64,000 nt of DNA from Collinsella sp. AF23-2 (GTDB lineage: Bacteria; Actinomycetota; Coriobacteriia; Coriobacteriales; Coriobacteriaceae). The notes under the pieces were generated by a model that had not been told where the DNA came from, searched no databases, and worked only from the letters and a program-made list of their open reading frames with translations. The position numbers and the translations under genes were made by a program. The DNA lies in NCBI RefSeq assembly GCF_003459245.1, contig NZ_QRVG01000007.1:25180-89179 (forward strand), written 5' to 3'. This document shows, one piece after another, positions 53,417-63,600 of the stretch. The first letter of the stretch is position 1, and each line of letters opens with the position of its first letter.

Positions 53417-55600
53417 TTAGGACCAGAGGAAGTCGCTGCGGGTGACGGTGGCGCCGATGGCGAAGGGCATGCAGGCGATGACCGGATACAGGTAGCGCAT
53501 GTAGGTCGAGCCGTTGCACGGACCAATCAGGCACACGGCGAGCACGCCCAGCAGCGGCACCCAAATGGCCAGCCCGCGCCACGAATGGCGGCGCAACAGG
53601 TAGACCACCACGGCGATCATAATCCACACATAGGTGGCCGAGCTCATGGTGAGCGAGATAAACGGAATGCGCTGCACCGCCACGCGATACAGGTTGATCA
53701 GGTGGTCGCACCAGCGCACAACCTTGCTATCGACCGGATGGAAGTCAAAGTACTTGAGGTTATCGGGCTTCGCCATAATCTCGGCACTGCGCGCCGTGCT
53801 GTAGACCCACGCATCGCGGGCACTCGGATAAAAGTAGCCGTAGTAGTTATTGATGAGCGCCGAGATGTAGCACTCGGGATCCTTTTTGAGCATCTGCGCC
53901 CAGACCTCAAAATAGGCCTTGATGTCCTCCTGCGAGGCGTACTCGTTAAAGCAATTTTTGACGGCGTCCGACTTATCCGGGTTGTAGCGGCGGCCCAGAT
54001 TGTCGTACTTGAGCACACGGTCGATCACGGCACGCTCATCGTCGGTCACCAAGCCGTCGCAAGGAGCCTCCACGATAGTGCCGTCCTCCTTAACCGTAGG
54101 GTTGACACCCGAGTTGAGGCCGTCGTGCTTTTGGACGAAACGAGCCGTCTGCTGGAACGGAATCGAGAGGATTTCGCGCTTGGAACCAGGCGTAATGTCG
54201 TGCGCCGGCATAAAGACCTTGGTGAAGTACATATTAGAGGCAAGGCAGAGTCCAAGCACCGCAAGAACTCCCACCCAGCGGAAACGCGAGATGGCGCCCG
54301 AAGGCGCAGCACCGGCCTGCTTGACTGCACGACGAGCCACATGCGCGTCCCATGCGCAAAACGCCGCCGCGATTACGCATGCCGCCAGGGGAAACACCAG
54401 GCCGCCGTTGCGCAGAAACGTGGAACCCATGGCACCCAGAGCGAGCAGCAGCCAGTCATGGCGCGCAAAGAGCACGGGCCTCTGTTCGCCCGCACGCTCG
54501 GCATTGGCATCACGACGGGGCAAGCCACATGCCACGAACTTGACGGTCTGTACCAGCAGCACCAAAAACGCGTCGGCAAAGAGCACGTCTTTGGTGAGCA
54601 ACGCCGCGTAGTTAGAGAACATCGGCATAAACGCAAAGAACAGCAGGATCGCACCGCGAACCGGCAGGCTCACGCCCAGTTTGCGCAGCGACGAAATGGA
54701 ATAGGCCATGCAGGCAGCCGTGATGACAAATTGAGCGCAGGTATAGATGATGAGGCCCGCGTTAGCGCTGTTGAACAGCGAAAGCCCCAGTTGAACGCAC
54801 GAGCCGATAATGGCCGTGTGCACTACGGGATGATGCCCGTTGAGCAGCACGTTGGGGTTGAGTAGGCGCAGGTAGTCGCTCGTGCCGTTGGGATAGTTGA
54901 ACCACTGGCGAATCTGCGCACCCGTATCTCCCATAAAAAGGCCGGGCAGCGAAGCGATGAGCGTGGGCGCCCAGGCGATCATAAGCACCAGGAAGGGCCC
55001 GGCAAAGGGATGGACCGAGAGCACGGCGTGAGCCACACGCCATATGCGGCCAAAGTGCGCCTCGGAAAACGGGATGCGCCGAGAGCTCAGCCAATCCAGG
55101 CACTCAAAGGCAAGGTAGAAGGCCACGATCGCTAGGAGCATCCAGCCCGCGCCGCCAATCCAGGCGCAGATGATGCGGGCCTTGTCGCCAAGAACAATCT
55201 CGGCCGAGTCGGCGAGGTCGTAGCTGCGGCCGAACACCATGCAGATGGCGAAAAACAGCGACGGCAGAATAATCGATGGGCGCCAGGTGTCGCCACGGCC
55301 AAAGAATACGTAGCGAAACGGCAGCGTGAGCAGGCAGGCAAACGCAAGCAGCATGACCGCGTCGGTATGGCCGGCAAACGAGAGGAGCACCTCGTAGCAC
55401 ACGTACAGCATGCCCGAGGCTTTGGGGTCAATCGCCAAGACTGCGTTGCTCGACACCGGGGCGGGATCGATGGAAAACGCCGTGGTCGCCAACAGCGCGA
55501 GCAAAAATGCGGCGAGCGTCTGCTTGGCGGGGTAGCGCTTAAACCAGACGATGCGGGCCGCGTCGCGCGCAGCCGTTGTGGAGAGATCGGAATCCTTCAC
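53417..55600 (-). CDS. Large polytopic membrane protein, DUF6020-like
   Basis: 727 aa, GTG start at 55600. At least 13 hydrophobic segments are seen, with a large soluble part near 490-640 (KREILSIPFQQTARFVQKHDG). IAWAPTLIASLPGLFMGDTGAQIRQWF and LLNGHHPVVHTAIIGS resemble the conserved core of DUF6020 proteins, which look like GT-C-type glycosyltransferases. A role in cell-surface glycan assembly is possible; no substrate can be inferred. The SD is weak. Confidence 0.75.
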   Translation of the reverse strand: MKDSDLSTTAARDAARIVWFKRYPAKQTLAAFLLALLATTAFSIDPAPVSSNAVLAIDPKASGMLYVCYEVLLSFAGHTDAVMLLAFACLLTLPFRYVFFGRGDTWRPSIILPSLFFAICMVFGRSYDLADSAEIVLGDKARIICAWIGGAGWMLLAIVAFYLAFECLDWLSSRRIPFSEAHFGRIWRVAHAVLSVHPFAGPFLVLMIAWAPTLIASLPGLFMGDTGAQIRQWFNYPNGTSDYLRLLNPNVLLNGHHPVVHTAIIGSCVQLGLSLFNSANAGLIIYTCAQFVITAACMAYSISSLRKLGVSLPVRGAILLFFAFMPMFSNYAALLTKDVLFADAFLVLLVQTVKFVACGLPRRDANAERAGEQRPVLFARHDWLLLALGAMGSTFLRNGGLVFPLAACVIAAAFCAWDAHVARRAVKQAGAAPSGAISRFRWVGVLAVLGLCLASNMYFTKVFMPAHDITPGSKREILSIPFQQTARFVQKHDGLNSGVNPTVKEDGTIVEAPCDGLVTDDERAVIDRVLKYDNLGRRYNPDKSDAVKNCFNEYASQEDIKAYFEVWAQMLKKDPECYISALINNYYGYFYPSARDAWVYSTARSAEIMAKPDNLKYFDFHPVDSKVVRWCDHLINLYRVAVQRIPFISLTMSSATYVWIMIAVVVYLLRRHSWRGLAIWVPLLGVLAVCLIGPCNGSTYMRYLYPVIACMPFAIGATVTRSDFLWS

Positions 55601-55620
55601 AGTCCGAAAGCCTTTCTAGA

Positions 55621-55673
55621 AACCTGCCAAAAAGGGACAGGTTTATTTTGGCAGGTTTTATCTGGGGAAACGT
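55621..55673. repeat. GGGACAG hairpin element, copy C
   Basis: AACCTGCCAAAA (55621-55632), AGGGACAGGTTTA, TTTTGGCAGGTT (55646-55657), then TTATCTGGGG. The hairpin is the exact reverse complement of copy A, flank included except for one base. Unlike A, B, D and E it is not next to a stop codon but upstream of the gene at 53417. Confidence 0.9.
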
Positions 55674-55701
55674 TACGGTTCTGTCATCGTTGCCCGGTAA
55701 A

Positions 55702-55748
55702 ACCACCACAAAGGTGTCTGTCCCCTTTGTGGTGGTATGTGGTGGTTA
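55702..55748. repeat. GGGACAG hairpin element, copy F
   Basis: ACCACCACAAAG (55702-55713) and CTTTGTGGTGGT (55725-55736) enclose GTGTCTGTCCC. On the minus strand it reads stem, GGGACAGACAC, stem, TTTT. The lgt stop TAA (55746-55748) is nine bases away, and an extra CCACCAC lies between, so it could also be a terminator for lgt. Confidence 0.8.
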
Positions 55749-56567
55749 GGCGTCGAGGTAGATGCGCTGGGGACGGTTGCGGCGACGGGCAAAGATGATG
55801 AGCGCCAGGCCCGCGATTACGAGCGGCAGGCTCAGCAGCTGACCCATCGTGATGACGCCGCCCAGCAGATAGCCAAGCTGGGCGTCGGGCACGCGCACGA
55901 ACTCGACGAGGAAGCGGACGATGCCGTAACCCATCACAAACACGCCCATAAACGTGCCCTGGGGCAGCAGCGGCTTTTTGCGGCTGAGCACCTGCAGAAT
56001 GCAAAAGAGCACAATGCCCTCAAGAAATGCCTCGTAGAGCTGGGAGGGATGACGCGGCATATCGCCCGCGGTGCCACCGAAGACCACGCCCCAGGGCAGA
56101 TCGGTCGGCTTGCCCCACAGCTCACCGTTGACAAAGTTGGCACAACGGCCCAGGCACAAGGCCAGCGGCGCGCCTATGACGGCAAGGTCTGCCAAAGTCC
56201 ATGCGTCGAGTTTATACATGCGGCACACGATGATGCCGCCGATAATGCCGCCCACCAAACCGCCATGGAAGCTCATGCCGCCCTCGTTGGTGGCAAAGAT
56301 CTCGAGCAGATGCGCCCAGTAGTAGCCGTCGCCGTAGAAAATGACGTAGAACAGACGGGCGCCGATGATAAGGCCAAAGACCACGCCGACCACGACACTC
56401 GTCAGGTCGTCAATCGTGATGTTAAAGCCCCAGCGACGCTGCGTGCGGTACATGACGACCGCCGTGAGCAGGGCACCGACCACATAGGCCAGACCATACC
56501 AGTAAATCGTGATGGGCCCCGCCGAAATCGCGACGGGATCAAGCATATGGTAGAAGTCGTTGAGCAT
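55746..56567 (-). CDS. lgt: Prolipoprotein diacylglyceryl transferase
   Basis: 273 aa from the ATG at 56567 (GGAGG upstream). Seven membrane helices. The signature LGRCANFVNGELWGKPTD holds the essential Arg and Asn, and MSFHGGLVGGIIGG and HPSQLYEAFLEG are conserved. It attaches diacylglycerol to the lipobox Cys of prelipoproteins at the membrane. It is followed by repeat copy F. Confidence 0.96.
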   Translation of the reverse strand: MLNDFYHMLDPVAISAGPITIYWYGLAYVVGALLTAVVMYRTQRRWGFNITIDDLTSVVVGVVFGLIIGARLFYVIFYGDGYYWAHLLEIFATNEGGMSFHGGLVGGIIGGIIVCRMYKLDAWTLADLAVIGAPLALCLGRCANFVNGELWGKPTDLPWGVVFGGTAGDMPRHPSQLYEAFLEGIVLFCILQVLSRKKPLLPQGTFMGVFVMGYGIVRFLVEFVRVPDAQLGYLLGGVITMGQLLSLPLVIAGLALIIFARRRNRPQRIYLDA

Positions 56568-56594
56568 GTCGACCCTCCTACTCCCTACATACAA

Positions 56595-56627
56595 ATGCGG
56601 CCGCGGGCCTTGCGCTCGCAGCCGCAT
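56595..56627 (-). terminator. Hairpin downstream of nfu
   Basis: ATGCGGC (56595-56601) and GCCGCAT (56621-56627) close a GC-rich stem on the minus strand, continuing TTTGTATG. Confidence 0.6.
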
Positions 56628-56676
56628 ATTTGGGCGTAACGTCTATGCGGAGTATGCCGTCCGCAGCTTTCGCATC

Positions 56677-56955
56677 TTAGAACGGCGCGTACTCGTCGTA
56701 CAGGTCGTCGGTCTCGCCGGAGGCATTAACCTGCTCGACACGGGTAACGCCGGGCACATGCTCCTTGAGGATACGCTCGATACCCATGGACAGGGTCAGC
56801 GCGCTCATAGGGCAGCCGGCGCAGGCACCCTGCAGCTCCAGTTTGACGACGCCCTCGTCGTCAACACCCACATACTCCATATCGCCGCCGTCGGCCTGCA
56901 GGTTGGGGCGAATCTCTTCAAGAACCTTCTTAAGCAGCTCTTCGTTAACAGCCAC
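56677..56955 (-). CDS. nfu: NifU-like (Nfu) iron-sulfur scaffold
   Basis: 92 aa, GTG start at 56955 with AAAGGAG six bases upstream. The single NifU C-terminal domain has RPNLQADGGDMEYV and the CxxC pair in GACAGCPMSALTLSMGIERIL. Such short Nfu proteins carry an Fe-S cluster for transfer to client enzymes. It lies between the dCMP deaminase and lgt, likely its own unit. Confidence 0.93.
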   Translation of the reverse strand: MAVNEELLKKVLEEIRPNLQADGGDMEYVGVDDEGVVKLELQGACAGCPMSALTLSMGIERILKEHVPGVTRVEQVNASGETDDLYDEYAPF

Positions 56956-57127
56956 AGGGGCTCCTTTCTCACAATAACGCGGGCACGCCCGCGGACAGGG
57001 GCTATGTTACTACAGCCATGTACCCGCTCACGAGCCATCCATGCGCGCGGACACGACTTTCACGAGCAGTCAATTTGGGACGGGGATCTTTTAGCTGCCT
57101 GTTGTTACCAGCTGGCATTGTCACGCG

Positions 57128-57652
57128 CTACTGCTGAGCCTGCCCCTCGGTACCGATGTGAACATCGACGATAACCTGGCGGTAGCTAATACCGCAGGAG
57201 TCGAGAATGCGGCGGCTGATGCGGCCGTCGTCGGTGTCGGCGTACTTGTTGTCCAGGTAGACAACCTCGCCCACACCCACCTGCGCCAAAATCTTGGCGC
57301 AGTCGTGGCACGGGAACAGCGTGACGTAGACCGTGGAACCCTCGAGGTCCTTGAGCGAGCCACGGTAGTTGAGCACGGCGTTGGCCTCGGCATGGACCAC
57401 GTAGTTGTGCTTGTCCTGCAGCGGGTCGTCGCTCGTACCCCACGGGAAAAAGTCGTCGTTGAGCGCCGAGGGCGTACCGTTGTAGCCCACCGAAAGGATA
57501 CGGTGGTTGGTGCTGGCGATGCACGCACCCACCTGCGTGTTGGGGTCCTTGCTGCGGCGCTGTGCGGCGATGGCCACGCTCATAAAGAACTCGTCCCAGC
57601 TAATGACGTCCAGGCGCTTGCCTGACGAAGTTTGATGAAGATCGTCCGACAT
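57128..57652 (-). CDS. dCMP deaminase family protein (ComEB-like)
   Basis: 174 aa from the ATG at 57652 (GGAGG upstream). The zinc site is VVHAEANAVLN with the catalytic Glu, and TLFPCHDCAKIL with the Cys pair. SKDPNTQVGACIAS and GYNGTPSALND are typical of dCMP deaminases. It would supply dUMP for dTMP synthesis. ComEB of Bacillus is the same family, but no competence genes adjoin. Confidence 0.92.
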   Translation of the reverse strand: MSDDLHQTSSGKRLDVISWDEFFMSVAIAAQRRSKDPNTQVGACIASTNHRILSVGYNGTPSALNDDFFPWGTSDDPLQDKHNYVVHAEANAVLNYRGSLKDLEGSTVYVTLFPCHDCAKILAQVGVGEVVYLDNKYADTDDGRISRRILDSCGISYRQVIVDVHIGTEGQAQQ

Positions 57653-57737
57653 GGCAGACACCTCCGTAATCGCAATAGTTTGACCCATTGTAGCAGGTGA
57701 AAGGTGGGGGGCGTTTGTCCCACCGGCGCCCTCACTT

Positions 57738-58589
57738 TTACACGCGGCGGGGCTTTTGGTTGATGCGGTAGAGCTCGGCGAGTCCTCGCAACGTCAGCGC
57801 GTCGTCTACCGTCAGGCTGTGGCCGACCAGCGACGCGAGCGCCTCGGCATCGTCGCCGGTAATGACGATGGGCACGTCGCCCTCCCCCGCGGCCTTGGTC
57901 GCGCGCATCTCGGCGAGCACCATGTCGAGCATGCCGTCGATGCGGGCCACCTCGCCCAGAACCACGCCCGAACGCATGGCCTCGCGCGTGTTGCGACCGA
58001 TCACATGCGTGGGTGCCGAGGGCTCGACCTGCGGCAGACGCGCCGCAGCAGCCGAAAGCGAGCGGGCGCCAAGCGCCAGACCCGGCGCGATGACGCCGCC
58101 CACAAAGGTGCCGCGCGCGTCGATGACCTCGATATTGGTCGTGGTACCCAAGTCGATCACGATGCAGGGAGAGCCGTAGACGGCGCGTGCCGCCACGGCG
58201 TCGGCGATGCGGTCGGGACCGATCTCTGCTGGATCGTCGTAGTGCACGGGCATACCGGTCTTGAGGCCCGGCCCCACCGTGAGCACGCGCCCCGTGCAGG
58301 TACGGGAAAGTGCTGCCTTCCACGGGCGCTCGAGCGCCGGGACCACACAGCTCAGCACGGCAGCCGTGGGCACAAGCGCGCCCGGCATGCCCGCATCGGC
58401 CGCCAGCGCGGCCGTGACCTGCGCGAGACGCATACGCGCTTCGTCGGCCGTAATGCTCGACGGCGTCGTGATCTCGCACGTCGCGAGCGGGCGCTCCTGC
58501 GCCGCGGCCGAATCCTCGGCAAACAGGCCAAAGCGAATGAACGTGTTACCCACGTCGACCGTCAATATATATGCGCACCCATTAAGCAT
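57738..58589 (-). CDS. coaX: Type III pantothenate kinase
   Basis: 283 aa from the ATG at 58589 (AGGAG upstream). ILTVDVGNTFIRFGLF (phosphate 1 loop), EIGPDRIADAVAA, VIDLGTTTNIEVID and GGVIAPGLALGARSLSAAAARLP match the ASKHA-fold CoaX. It makes 4'-phosphopantothenate, the first CoA step, and is insensitive to CoA feedback. It is divergent from the OPT transporter. Confidence 0.95.
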   Translation of the reverse strand: MLNGCAYILTVDVGNTFIRFGLFAEDSAAAQERPLATCEITTPSSITADEARMRLAQVTAALAADAGMPGALVPTAAVLSCVVPALERPWKAALSRTCTGRVLTVGPGLKTGMPVHYDDPAEIGPDRIADAVAARAVYGSPCIVIDLGTTTNIEVIDARGTFVGGVIAPGLALGARSLSAAAARLPQVEPSAPTHVIGRNTREAMRSGVVLGEVARIDGMLDMVLAEMRATKAAGEGDVPIVITGDDAEALASLVGHSLTVDDALTLRGLAELYRINQKPRRV

Positions 58590-58635
58590 CGTCGGCGCTC
58601 CTTTCGTCTGTCCAGCAGTATATCGCCTACCTAAA

Positions 58636-58671
58636 CCAGTCATCCCAAAATGACTGGCTTGCGGCTATACT
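58636..58671 (+). promoter_or_regulatory. Inverted repeat next to the OPT promoter -10
   Basis: CCAGTCA (58636-58642) and TGACTGG (58651-58657) form a 7-bp inverted repeat. Nine bases later GCTATACT holds TATACT (58666-58671) as a -10. The palindrome covers the -35 region, where a regulator could act on the OPT gene, coaX, or both. No -35 consensus is visible. Confidence 0.5.
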
Positions 58672-58781
58672 GGTGCGCGGTCGTTTGCGAGCTCACGCGG
58701 CGGCCCTTGGTAACCCGACTTCCCGCGCCGTATCCGTAGCGGCGCTCCCGGGGGAAGCGGATATACGCAAAGGAGTTCTAT

Positions 58782-60485
58782 ATGAGCAATCCCTCGAACC
58801 GCGCTTCGATGCGCGGGCAACTCACGCTGCGCGGCGTCGTCATCGGCGTCCTTGGCTGCGTGATCATCACGGCAAGCTCGGCCTACACCGCCCTCAAGAT
58901 GGGCGCACTCCCCTGGCCAATCGTCTTCGCTGCCGTCATCTCGCTGTTCTTCCTTAAGCTCATGGGCAACGCCAGCCTCAACGAGGCAAACGTCACCCAC
59001 ACCATCATGTCCGCAGGCGCCATGGTCGCCGGCGGTCTGGCGTTTACCATCCCGGGCGCCTGGATGCTGGGCTATGCCAACCAGATCAGCTGGCTCGACA
59101 TGTTTATCGTGGCACTCGCCGGCACTATCCTGGGCCTGCTGGCCACGGCACTCATCCACCGTCACTTTATCGTGGACGCCGCGCTTGAGTTCCCCACTGG
59201 CAACGCCGCAGCTCAGACCCTGCGCGCGACCGAGGCCGGCGGCAAGACCGGCAAGCAGCTCTTTGGCTCCATGGCCATCGCCGGCATCTATAGCGTGCTG
59301 CGCGACGCCCTGGGCATTGTGCCCAGCATGCTGTGCACGCTCAACATTCCCGGCGTGACCTTTGGTATCTACAACTCGCCCATGCTGCTCTCCGTCGGCT
59401 TCCTCGTGGGCTTCGCCCCCGTCGCCTTCTGGTTTGCCGGCGCCCTGCTGGGCAACTTTGGCATCATTGTGGGCGGCACCGCTGCCGGTCTGTTCGACGT
59501 TGTGACTGCGCAGGGCATCGTCAAGTCCCTGGGTATGGGCCTCATGATGGGCTTTGGTGTCGCCGTCGTCCTCAAGGACATCCTGCCGCAGGTCGCCGGT
59601 ATCGTCCGCGGCCTCGCCGCCGACAGCTCCACCGACACCGACGAGCAGTCGCTCATCTCGGGTTCCCTTAAGCTCGACGCCGGTATCATCGGCCTGGGCG
59701 CTGCCGCCATCGCCGTGATCATCGCCATCGTGCTCGACCTTGGCCCCGTTCCGGCCGTCATCGTCACGCTGTTCACCTTTGTCACCACCATCATGAGCGC
59801 ACAGAGCTGCGGCCAGACGGGCATCGACCCCATGGAGATCTTTGGCCTCATCGTTATGCTCATCGTGGCCGCCTTCGCACAGATCGCCCAGGTCAAGCTG
59901 TTCTTTATCGCCGGCATCGTGGCCGTGGCGTGCGGCCTTGCGGGCGACGTCATGAACGACTTTAAGGCCGGCGCCGTGCTGGGCACCAACCCGCGTGCTC
60001 AGTGGATCGGCCAGGCCATTGGCGGCATCGTGGGTGCCCTGGTCGCCGCAGCCGTCATGGTCGCGCTCGTCACCGCCTATGGTCCGGACGCCTTTGGCCC
60101 CGACAAGAGCTTTGTTGCCGCGCAGGCAAGTGTGGTCGCCACCATGGTCTCGGGCATCCCGAGCGTGCCGTGGTTCGTTGGCGGCTTTATCGCCGGCATC
60201 GTCATGTACTGGCTCGGCATTCCGGCCATGATGATCGGCCTGGGCGTGTACCTGCCGTTCTACATGTCACTCACGGCATTCCTGGGCTCCTGCGTCAAGC
60301 TCGCCTACGACAAGTGGGCAGCACACCGCGACGCCACCGCTGGTCTTTCTGACGAGGAGAAGGCTGCCAAGGACGCCGCCTTCCAGGAGCAGGGCCTGGT
60401 CGTTGCCAGCGGCCTGCTGGGCGGCGAGTCCATCGTCGGCGTTATCCTGGCGTTTGTCTCCGTGGGCCTGAGCCTGCTGGGATAA
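58782..60485 (+). CDS. OPT family oligopeptide transporter
   Basis: 567 aa, about 14 membrane helices. LRGVVIGVLGCVIITASSAYTALKMGALPWPI and AALEFPTGNAAAQTLRA are conserved OPT segments, and GIDPMEIFGLIVMLIV follows in the second half. Bacterial OPT proteins import small peptides, or in some cases metal chelates, using the proton gradient. AAAGGAG lies six bases before the ATG. It is monocistronic, ended by the terminator at 60527. With pepD, peptide use fits a fermentative gut lifestyle. Confidence 0.92.
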   Translation: MSNPSNRASMRGQLTLRGVVIGVLGCVIITASSAYTALKMGALPWPIVFAAVISLFFLKLMGNASLNEANVTHTIMSAGAMVAGGLAFTIPGAWMLGYANQISWLDMFIVALAGTILGLLATALIHRHFIVDAALEFPTGNAAAQTLRATEAGGKTGKQLFGSMAIAGIYSVLRDALGIVPSMLCTLNIPGVTFGIYNSPMLLSVGFLVGFAPVAFWFAGALLGNFGIIVGGTAAGLFDVVTAQGIVKSLGMGLMMGFGVAVVLKDILPQVAGIVRGLAADSSTDTDEQSLISGSLKLDAGIIGLGAAAIAVIIAIVLDLGPVPAVIVTLFTFVTTIMSAQSCGQTGIDPMEIFGLIVMLIVAAFAQIAQVKLFFIAGIVAVACGLAGDVMNDFKAGAVLGTNPRAQWIGQAIGGIVGALVAAAVMVALVTAYGPDAFGPDKSFVAAQASVVATMVSGIPSVPWFVGGFIAGIVMYWLGIPAMMIGLGVYLPFYMSLTAFLGSCVKLAYDKWAAHRDATAGLSDEEKAAKDAAFQEQGLVVASGLLGGESIVGVILAFVSVGLSLLG

Positions 60486-60526
60486 GCTGAGCAGTTGCTC
60501 GACAGCAACCATATTGCCTACGATTT

Positions 60527-60566
60527 GCCCGGTCGGTAGCTTTCGCGGCTACCGACCGGGCTTTTT
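60527..60566 (+). terminator. Intrinsic terminator of the OPT gene
   Basis: GCCCGGTCGGTAGC (60527-60540) and GCTACCGACCGGGC pair perfectly over 14 bp with a short loop, followed by TTTTT (60562-60566). Confidence 0.95.
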
Positions 60567-60575
60567 GATACCAAC

Positions 60576-60615
60576 GCAAAGAAAGACCGGCGCGCTGCGT
60601 TTAACAGCGCGCCGG
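60576..60615 (-). terminator. Intrinsic terminator of the surface-protein gene
   Basis: CCGGCGCGCTG and CAGCGCGCCGG (60587-60615) form an 11-bp stem. On the minus strand it is followed by TCTTTCTTT. It faces the OPT terminator across ten bases. Confidence 0.9.
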
Positions 60616-60686
60616 CCTTATCGGTTAAGCTATCGAAGCGTTCCTGCTATGAACCGAAGTTCGTTGCAGAATCTACGCTCGAAACG

Positions 60687-63600
60687 CTACATCTGCTTGC
60701 GACGACGATCGCCGAGCGTCACACCCGCAGCCACGAGCGTAATACCGCCGATAACGAAGACCTCGCCCGCAAGCGCGGAGTCATCACCGGTCTGGGCGAG
60801 CGCGGCCGACGTTGCCTTCTTCTTGGCGACAGGAGCCTTTGCAGCAGCCTGCGCAACCTGAGGCTTGGCCTGCGGCTCAGCCTTGGGATGATACTTGTCG
60901 TACTCGGCCTGCGCGGCAGCCAGGGCATCCTTGGCATCGCCAAGCTCGGCAAGCGCGGCGGCATAGGCGTCGTTGGCATCGGACAGCTTGGCATCGGCAT
61001 CGCTCAGAGCAGCCTTGAGGCCAGCGGCGGCATCGACGGCGGCCTTATAGCGAGCGTAGGCAGCGTTCAGCTTGACCAGCTTCTCGTTGCCCGTCGTGCC
61101 CGCGGCAAGGGATGCCTTGTGGTCGACAGCCTCAAGATCGGCCTTGAGCGCCTCGTCGTTGGCAAGCTCGGCCTTGGCCTTGACGATCTCGAGGTTCGCA
61201 TCGACGACGGCTTCGTTGGCGGCATCGAGCTGCTTCTGGGCATCGGCGACACCGGCGACGGCAGCGTCATAGGCGGCCTTGGCGTCGTCGACCGCCTTCT
61301 GGGCACCGGCGAAGCGCTCGAAGGCCTTGTTTGCGGTGGCAAGCTCGTCCTCGGCGGCCTTGGCCTTCGCCTGCGCGTCGGACAGGATCTGCGTCTTGGC
61401 GGCAACTGCCTGCTTGGCGCCCGAAAGAGCGGTCGCGGCGTGCACATCTGCGGCCTGAGCCTTGTCAACGCCAGCCTGGGCAGTGTCGTCGGCCTTCTTG
61501 GCATCGTTAAGCGTGCCCTGCTTGTTCGCAAGATCCGTCTTGGCGGCATCGCACTTGGCGGCAAGGTCCTTGACCGAAGCAGTAGCGTTGTCATACGCCT
61601 CGTTGGCCTGATCGGACTTTACCTTGGCGGCGTCGCGGGCGCTGCGAGCCTTCGCCTTGTGAGCAGCGGCCTCGGCTGCCTTCGTCTTGCTGTCAGCAAG
61701 CGTGGCGTTTGCCTTATCGAGAGCTGCCTGGGCAGTAGCGGCCTCGCCCTTGGCGGCGTCGAGCTTGGTCTTGGGCGTCTTGACGTCGATACCCTTGAGT
61801 TTGGCTTCGGCGGCGTCGTATGCCGTCTTCGCGGCGGCGGTGCCGGACTTGGCCTTCTCGTACTCGCCCTTGGCGGTGTTCATGTTCACATCTGCTGCGG
61901 TGAAAGCGTCCTGGGCGGCATCCTGCCCGTTTACAGCTGCGAAGTAAGCTTCCCTAGTAGTTCCAAAGTTCTTCTGCGCCTCGGCGAGCTTGCCCTGAAG
62001 CTCCTTGAGCTGCGCCTTCTGCGCCTGCGTGCCGCCAGCGTTATAGGCAGAGTCGATGTAGTCGTTCACGAGCTTCTTGAACTCGGAGACAGTGAAATCA
62101 GCCTGAGTATCATCAGCGCTGTAATCGAATACGGTTACCTCGGAATCGGTGTTCTTACCGCTACCGGTCGCGATACCGATAGCCTTCGTGCCGGCATCGA
62201 TGATGTTGAGATAGTGCCCGCACTCTTTGTAGATGCTGTAGTAGTGCTGGTAGATATAGTATGAATCATATCGATGGCTCCCAAGTGCGTCACCATACTG
62301 TTCGACGTACTTATCGAATGCCTTTTTCTCCTGGGTGTAGAGACCGGTATATGGCCAGCCAAGCGTATCCTCGGTCTCGCCGCCGGTATATGCGCCGCCT
62401 CCGCCAGCAAGATTTTCGCCGTTGTCGAAGTAACAGTTCGAGTGTCCCCAGATGTTCGATGAATATGATGTATTAAGAGCGGCTGCCGCAGTCATGCGGA
62501 GGCTGACGCTGAGCGCCGACTGACCGTTCGCCTTGCGGAGGTTGTTCTGGGTGTCGAGATATGTCAGGGCGTTGCGCATCTGCTCCAAGGAAAGCGGGTT
62601 GGTGTCGCGAGACATGTCCTGATCGACGTACTGGTCATACCATTCGGCCTTGTCAGCGGCACCGGTCAGCATCGATACGGCTTCCTGGGCGTTCTTTTTC
62701 TGCGTGGCTGTGAACTGGCTGCCGTCGCTAATATAGTTCATGAAGCCGAGTATACCTTGGCTGATGACTTCCTGGTCAACGGTCATGTTGGACTTGAGCT
62801 CAGCAATCTGCTGCTCAAGAGCCTCAACCTGGACATTAGCAGCGTCATAAGCCTTTTCCGCGGCGTTCGAAGCAGCGCAGGCTGCCTCCCACTCGCTGCG
62901 CTTCTGCTTGCGAACTTCGACAAGCTTATCGTACTCCGCCTTCTTGTCGGCCTCGGTCTGCTGGGCCTGCTCGTATGCCGTCTTCGCGGCGTCACGCTTA
63001 CTGGCCGCGTCCTTGTACTCCTTGTTTGCCGCATCGTATGCAGACTGGGCAGATGCCACAGCAGCGTTGGCGGCGTTGGCCTTCTCCTGCGCGGCAGCGA
63101 CGGCAGCCTGGGCGGCCTGCAGATTTGTCTGTGCGGTGGCGTCGGCATCCGTCGCGGCATTGAGCTCCGCCTGCGCGGTCTTGAGCTCACCAGCAGCAGC
63201 TTTCTTGGCGGCCTCAAGCGCACTCAGGTCAACACCCGTACCCGAGACGGCAGCATCGAGCGCGGCCTGCGCCTGGTTGAACTTCTGCCGGGCGTTATCG
63301 CGCGCGGTGGTTGCGGCTGCGAGAGCAGCGGCAGTCTCCTGCTTCTTGGCCTGGGCAGTCGTCAAAGCCGCCTCGGTATTCTGCTTTTCCTGCTGGGCGC
63401 TGGCCTCGGCAGCCTTGGCCTGGTCCAGATTGGCCTGTGCAGTAGTAACGGCCTTATTGGCGTCATCGAGCTTTGCCTGCGCGTCCTCGACGGCCTTCTT
63501 GGCGGCCTCGTACTCGTCCATACCCATGGCCTCGAGCTTGGCCTGGGCATCATCGAGGGCCTTCTTGGCCTCATCCTGCTTTGCCTTGGCGTCCTTGAGC